Shown: in pieces, positions 5,781-8,710 of the stretch
Layout: every line of letters starts with the position of its first letter
Numbering within the stretch: position 1 is the first letter of the stretch
Source of the DNA: JANNSW01 sp031431235
Lineage (GTDB): Bacteria; Pseudomonadota; Alphaproteobacteria; Rhizobiales; Hyphomicrobiaceae
Assembly: GCA_031431235.1 (NCBI GenBank)
Contig: JANPDA010000328.1
Location: 1 to 8,710, forward strand
Direction: 5' to 3'
DNA length: 8,710 bases
Translations under genes and position numbers: made by a program
The notes under the pieces: generated by a model
What the model saw: only the letters and a program-made list of their open reading frames with translations
Databases searched by the model: none
Told to the model about the DNA's origin: nothing

Positions 5781-6182
5781 TCAGCGATTGGAGATCGGTT
5801 TGAGCGAGCCCGTCACCTCGGCGTCGCCTTCGGTCTCCTCGCCGTCCGCATCGTTCTTCAGCTTCTTCTTGCCAGCGCTCGTGCCCGCGGGCGTCGCGAC
5901 GACAAGGCTCGGACAGCGGAACAGGACTTTCTCGCGCAAATCCAGGTAAACCTTGACTTGCTCCATGCGGCTGCCGGCCAGGTTCGCCTTCGCCCATTCC
6001 ACACCCTTGTCGAGGTCGCCTTTCAGCCCGGAGGCCTCGAGCGTCTTCATCTCGGCGTCGATTGTTTTGCACTCGGCGGCTTCCAGCGCTTTGCCCCGCG
6101 CCTGCGGCACCATCGTCGGCATGGCGAATCCAACAGCGATGAAAACGATTGCAACGCGGTTCAATCTGGTCACTCGATCCAC
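5781..6182 (-). CDS. Small exported protein of unknown function, downstream of tpiA
   Basis: This is a 133-residue protein with an N-terminal signal peptide (basic MDRVTRLNR, hydrophobic VAIVFIAVGFA, cleavage probably near residues 28-32). The mature part has a helical, charged middle and only two cysteines (38 and 90), which could form one disulfide. The segments KGVEWAKANL and YLDLREKVLFRC resemble small conserved hypothetical proteins of Alphaproteobacteria as I remember them; I cannot name a family. The last 35 residues are a low-complexity Lys/Asp/Glu/Gly-rich tail. An in-frame stop just upstream limits the start to GTG 6182 or GTG 6173; the latter is better placed behind a GGGGTGG purine stretch. 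It begins 29 nt after tpiA on the same strand, so co-transcription is likely. Its position next to tpiA gives no functional clue. Confidence 0.75.
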   Translation of the reverse strand: MDRVTRLNRVAIVFIAVGFAMPTMVPQARGKALEAAECKTIDAEMKTLEASGLKGDLDKGVEWAKANLAGSRMEQVKVYLDLREKVLFRCPSLVVATPAGTSAGKKKLKNDADGEETEGDAEVTGSLKPISNR

Positions 6183-6211
6183 CCCGTAACTAAGCCGATC
6201 CCGGCGAAAGA

Positions 6212-6961
6212 TCAGGCGTAAGCAGCGATAATGCCGAGGAAGTCCACGGCTTTCAAGCTCGCTCCACCGACCAGCGCTCCATCGACATTCGCCATTGCCA
6301 TCAACTCGCGCGCGTTCCCTGGCTTAACCGACCCGCCATAGAGAATGCGGACGCCCGGCGCCGACAGCCTGCCCTCCAGCAACTGGCGGATGGCGCCATG
6401 GACCTCGGCGACATCGGCGGGCGTGGGCGTGAGACCGGTCCCGATCGCCCAGACCGGCTCGTAGGCGACGACCACGCGTACCGCGTCGCTCCCTGAGGGC
6501 ATAGAGGCGAGCAACTGGCGCGAGACCACCTCGAGGGTCAGGCCCGCCTTGCGCTCGCCTGCGGTCTCGCCAATGCAGACGATCGCCGTCAGCCCCGCCC
6601 GCAGCGCGGCTTCCGCCTTGGCCTTCACGTCGCGGTCGCGCTCGCCATGCAGGCCGCGGCGCTCGGAATGCCCGACGATCACGGCGGAGGCGCCCGCATC
6701 CGCCAGCATCTCGGCCGAGAGATCGCCAGTGAAAGCCCCCAACGCCTCGGCCCGGCAGTCCTGGGCGCCGATCGCGAAGCCGCGACCGCGCAATTCGGTC
6801 GCCATCGTTGCGATCAGCGTCGCCGGCGGGCAGACGAGCACGTCCACCGCGGCCGGGGACCTGGCGAGCCCCGCGGCCAAGGCGTGCGCCTCGGCGAGGG
6901 CAGCGGCCCTGAGCCCGTGCATTTTCCAGTTGCCTGCGACGAGGGGTCGGATCGGGGACAT
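6212..6961 (-). CDS. tpiA: Triosephosphate isomerase
   Basis: TpiA interconverts dihydroxyacetone phosphate and glyceraldehyde 3-phosphate in glycolysis and gluconeogenesis in the cytosol. The 249-residue protein has the normal bacterial length and all catalytic signatures: AGNWKMH with Asn11 and Lys13, GHSERR with the electrophilic His98, and AYEPVWAIGTG with the base Glu168 and the flexible loop 6. The phosphate-binding segments LYGGSVKP (207-214) and GALVGGASL (228-236) are present. The start ATG at 6961 is chosen because MSPIRPLVAGNWK matches family N-termini and a ribosome-binding site AGGAGAGAG (6974-6966) sits before it. The longer in-frame extension to 7042 adds 27 unlike residues. 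A small exported-protein gene follows 29 nt downstream. The divergent neighbour is a Host_attach gene. No truncation or missing active-site residue is seen. Confidence 0.98.
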   Translation of the reverse strand: MSPIRPLVAGNWKMHGLRAAALAEAHALAAGLARSPAAVDVLVCPPATLIATMATELRGRGFAIGAQDCRAEALGAFTGDLSAEMLADAGASAVIVGHSERRGLHGERDRDVKAKAEAALRAGLTAIVCIGETAGERKAGLTLEVVSRQLLASMPSGSDAVRVVVAYEPVWAIGTGLTPTPADVAEVHGAIRQLLEGRLSAPGVRILYGGSVKPGNARELMAMANVDGALVGGASLKAVDFLGIIAAYA

Positions 6962-7013
6962 GCGGCTCTCTCCTGCGCTGGCCCGAAGGACGCTGCCTTT
7001 CGCGCTTAGAAAC

Positions 7014-7042
7014 CCAATAGTCGGCACCACCTCGCCCCGCAA
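7014..7042 (-). promoter_or_regulatory. Candidate sigma-70-type promoter for tpiA
   Basis: Read on the minus strand, TTGCGG (7042-7037) and TATTGG (7019-7014) are separated by exactly 17 nt and lie about 50-80 nt before the tpiA ATG. Each hexamer matches the consensus only partly, so this is a suggestion only. Confidence 0.3.
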
Positions 7043-7120
7043 GGGGATTGGCGCGGAGGATCGCCATTGGGTGGGGGCAGGAGACCGGCTGGTCGCGAGC
7101 GGTGGCTACAGGAGCTGATC

Positions 7121-7156
7121 ATGAAGGCCATGAAGCGCATGAAGGCGAGGACGTGA
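7121..7156 (+). CDS. Possible 11-codon leader/mini-cistron (MKAMKRMKART)
   Basis: A perfect AGGAG (7110-7114) lies 6 nt before an ATG that opens an 11-codon frame ending in TGA. The frame is made of three 9-nt near-copies of ATGAAGnnn (7121-7147) and encodes a strongly basic peptide. Its TGA overlaps a GTG (GTGA, 7153-7156) that opens a 67-codon frame running to 7356, 30 nt before the Host_attach gene. It could be a translated leader for the downstream gene, a chance result of a short tandem repeat, or a non-coding repeat. No family supports it. Confidence 0.25.
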   Translation: MKAMKRMKART

Positions 7157-7356
7157 AATCCATGCCGATCGTCCGCAATCAGGGCAAGATGATGCATGGA
7201 TGGCGGAGTGTGGGACGGCAGCGCATGACCAACTCGGAGGCTGGGGACACGAGGCCGAAGGGCTTGTCACCGTCGGGCCTGCTCGGGTCTGAAGGCGTTT
7301 GCGGCCCAGGGACATCCAATGCGGCCTTGCCGAACGGTGGCGGTGACACCATTTGA
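7153..7356 (+). CDS. Doubtful 67-residue frame between the mini-cistron and the Host_attach gene
   Basis: This frame starts at a GTG overlapping the mini-cistron stop by 4 nt and ends 30 nt before the Host_attach start. The product (VKSMPIVRNQGKMMHGW and onward) is rich in Gly, Ser and Pro, has no recognisable motif, and looks more like translated spacer than a folded protein. It is listed only because of the GTGA overlap. Otherwise 7043-7386 is spacer with nothing else gene-like. Confidence 0.15.
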   Translation: MKSMPIVRNQGKMMHGWRSVGRQRMTNSEAGDTRPKGLSPSGLLGSEGVCGPGTSNAALPNGGGDTI

Positions 7357-7386
7357 GGGGATTGCCCGTCGACGCGGAGTGAGAAC

Positions 7387-7785
7387 ATGCCAGACAAGAT
7401 CCCCCACAATGCCCTTGTCGTTGTGGCCGACGGCGCGGGAGCGCGCTTCTTCCGCAATTCCGGTCAGGAGCACCGCGTAACATTGACGGCCGACGGCGAG
7501 CTTCACCCGGGTCATCTCGAGAATGACGGCCCTTCCGGCAAGCGGCCTCAGGATTCGACGCGGCAGGAGACCGACGAGGCCACGTTTGCCAAACAGTTGG
7601 CGCATGAGCTGTATCGCCGAGCTCACCACGGCGACTTCGCAGCGCTGGTTCTCATCGCCGACCCGCAGACCTTGGGCCAGCTACGCCCGCTCCTGCACAA
7701 GGAAGTGCAGAGCCGGCTGGTTTTGGAGCACGGCAAGACGCTGACGAAAGCATCGATCGCGGATATCCAGAAATCGTTGAGCTGA
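7387..7785 (+). CDS. Host attachment (Host_attach/COG5622-type) protein
   Basis: This is a 132-residue cytosolic-looking protein of the Host_attach family, annotated as required for attachment to host cells after a plant-associated bacterium and distantly related to eRF1-like bacterial proteins. Its biochemical activity is not established. Features: LVVVADGAGARFF (10-22), the family's first strand with its acidic and Arg residues; a polar middle (KRPQDST, 52-58); an Ala/His-rich helix (FAKQLAHEL, 67-75); the strand-helix LVLIADPQTLGQLRPLL (87-103); and EHGKTLTKASIADIQ (114-128) near the end. The length is slightly below the usual 140-150 because the middle loop is short. GGAG at 7376-7379 lies 7 nt before the ATG. 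No signal peptide is present, despite the family name. It converges with the phytase-like gene, with a 38-nt gap holding a hairpin. Confidence 0.88.
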   Translation: MPDKIPHNALVVVADGAGARFFRNSGQEHRVTLTADGELHPGHLENDGPSGKRPQDSTRQETDEATFAKQLAHELYRRAHHGDFAALVLIADPQTLGQLRPLLHKEVQSRLVLEHGKTLTKASIADIQKSLS

Positions 7786-7792
7786 GTTGCCG

Positions 7793-7812
7793 GCGGATGG
7801 TCGACTATCCGC
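7793..7812. terminator. Hairpin between convergent stop codons
   Basis: GCGGAT (7793-7798) pairs with ATCCGC (7807-7812). Inside, one G-U and one G-C pair extend it to an 8-bp stem with a UCGA tetraloop. It sits in the 38-nt gap between the Host_attach stop (7785) and the phytase-like stop (7824). No U-tract follows on either strand, so terminator function is plausible but unproven. Confidence 0.4.
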
Positions 7813-7823
7813 ACGCCTGCGGC

Positions 7824-8710
7824 CTACGCAAGGGGGGCCGCCAGCCTGACGCGCCAAAATCGTGTGCGAGCACCCTCGACACTGAAATCATTGTCTGTGA
7901 CGAGGAGCAGCTCGGTCGGCGACAACACGACCAATCCCTCCAGGTCGCGATCCATGTCTGGTGCATCATCGGTCGTGATCACCAGTGACTTCGCAAGGAC
8001 AGGCAAATCTACAGTCTTCCTGACATCGGCGCTCGATTGCTCGACTGTCGGGCGGGTTCGTACGTCCATATGCGCGGCCGGGACCGCGAACCGAGGACTC
8101 AAGTCTACTTTGTAGAGCTTCGTGGTTTGCGAGATGCGCTCTAGGACGAGCAGTCGATCCGAACCTATGACGGCAACCTCGCTGACCTTGACGTCTGACG
8201 ATGCGACCTGGCCGGCCCTTTGATCCCGCAGAAAAGTCGCGGGCTCATCCAACGGATAAAGAAATTGCGCGTTGAATGCTCCGCTCCGGGCATCGAGCTT
8301 CCAAATACGCACGTGTCGGGCGTTTTCGAACGCCGCGACGCCTGGGTGGGCGAGAGGGCTTTGGAATACCAGATAGAGCCAACGTTCATCCGGTGACACC
8401 GCCACGGCCTCGAATCCCCGATTGATCCGGCGGCGCAAGGCTATCGCAGGCAGCACGGGCTTGACGTCGTAGTCCGCTCCTTTGAGCGCGTTCTCGAGCC
8501 CCATCGGAACCCAACGCTGCAACACTTGGCCATCCGGGCCGACGTGAAGCAGTGAAGGTCCGTATTCGTCGCCGACCCAGAAAGTCCCATCGGACATGGC
8601 AACAACCGCCTCGGTATCGGCACCAGATGGATCGCTGCCCAACGCATCGCCACTGAGGTCAAAAGCGGGCTCGACTTCGGCGGGGCCTGCGGGGATCGGC
8701 AGGCCCGATA
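7824..8710 (-). CDS. Esterase-like activity of phytase family protein; N-terminus outside window
   Basis: This is the C-terminal 294 residues of a beta-propeller-like protein of the phytase-esterase-like family (PF13449 type), usually exported. The substrate is unknown in most members. The frame stays open to the right edge (residues such as SGLPIPAGPAEVEPAF precede any plausible start), so the gene is truncated by the window, not broken. Family-like segments, in order: GADTEAVVAMSDGTFWVGDEYGPS (reported here as the stretch around 8561-8620), with the WVGDEYGP signature; NRGFEAVAVSPDERWLYLVFQSPL-type blade (about 8350-8425); VSEVAVIGSDRLLVLER-type blade (about 8145-8195); and DLEGLVVLSPTELLLVTDND near the end. 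The repeated [D/G]xEx[VL]-strand pattern suits propeller blades. The signal peptide cannot be checked because the 5' end is missing. It faces the Host_attach gene tail to tail and shares a putative hairpin. Confidence 0.85.
   Translation of the reverse strand, partial: SGLPIPAGPAEVEPAFDLSGDALGSDPSGADTEAVVAMSDGTFWVGDEYGPSLLHVGPDGQVLQRWVPMGLENALKGADYDVKPVLPAIALRRRINRGFEAVAVSPDERWLYLVFQSPLAHPGVAAFENARHVRIWKLDARSGAFNAQFLYPLDEPATFLRDQRAGQVASSDVKVSEVAVIGSDRLLVLERISQTTKLYKVDLSPRFAVPAAHMDVRTRPTVEQSSADVRKTVDLPVLAKSLVITTDDAPDMDRDLEGLVVLSPTELLLVTDNDFSVEGARTRFWRVRLAAPLA

Noticed and set aside
5677..5949. 90-codon plus-strand frame starting MRPNAAKAAVKAW
   Set aside because: It runs antisense into the exported-protein gene, has no ribosome site and becomes low-complexity Ser/Pro sequence; its start lies in a structured spacer.
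6962..7042. 27-residue N-terminal extension of tpiA
   Set aside because: TpiA proteins begin just before the AGNWKMH motif, and a good ribosome-binding site precedes ATG 6961.
1..8710. CRISPR array, tRNA/rRNA genes, insertion sequences or attachment sites
   Set aside because: I saw no spaced direct repeats, cloverleaf-like sequence, transposase or integrase motif, or flanking terminal inverted repeats.

Overview
The window looks like chromosomal DNA from a high-GC alphaproteobacterium. This rests on the compositional bias, the fused-type glycine decarboxylase, a Host_attach (COG5622-type) protein, an esterase-like phytase-family protein, and PAN domains of the style common in secreted alphaproteobacterial proteins. 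The sequence alone does not give a genus. No rRNA, tRNA, CRISPR array, transposase or recognisable mobile element is visible.

Layout, left to right. (1) 1-1809, plus strand: the C-terminal two thirds of gcvP (glycine cleavage P-protein), cut by the left edge. (2) 1813-2579, plus: a zeta-toxin-like/COG4185 P-loop kinase starting 3 nt after the gcvP stop, then a small acidic protein joined to it by a 4-nt ATGA overlap. Together they form a toxin-antitoxin-like pair hanging off a housekeeping gene. (3) 2580-2883: a non-coding spacer with a G-quadruplex motif on the minus strand and short inverted repeats. (4) 2884-5481, plus: two paralogous exported proteins, each with a signal peptide, one PAN/Apple-like domain and a tandem array of a regular four-cysteine repeat (three copies in the first, five in the second). 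Both end in the same short tail with a terminal Phe. This is the most unusual part of the window. (5) 5482-5780: a non-coding spacer with two stem-loops and a long-spaced inverted repeat between convergent genes. (6) 6961-5781, minus: tpiA, followed 29 nt later by a small exported protein of unknown function. (7) 6962-7386: a divergent spacer with a candidate tpiA promoter and a possible mini-cistron with a good ribosome-binding site. (8) 7387-7785, plus: a Host_attach family protein. (9) 8710-7824, minus: the C-terminal part of an esterase-like phytase-family protein, cut by the right edge. A small hairpin lies between its stop and that of gene 8.

How the genes relate: gcvP and tpiA are core metabolic genes and do not form one pathway unit here. 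The accessory content is the kinase/small-protein pair and the two cysteine-rich secreted paralogs. The paralogs match each other repeat for repeat over the first three units and differ by two extra units in the second protein, so they look like a tandem duplication. The eight repeats fit one pattern: C-x2-[FY]-[AS]-x14-C-x6..8-W-x10-C-x18-[LV]-x2-C. Their function is unknown. Export and a disulfide-stabilised rod or binding surface are inferences.
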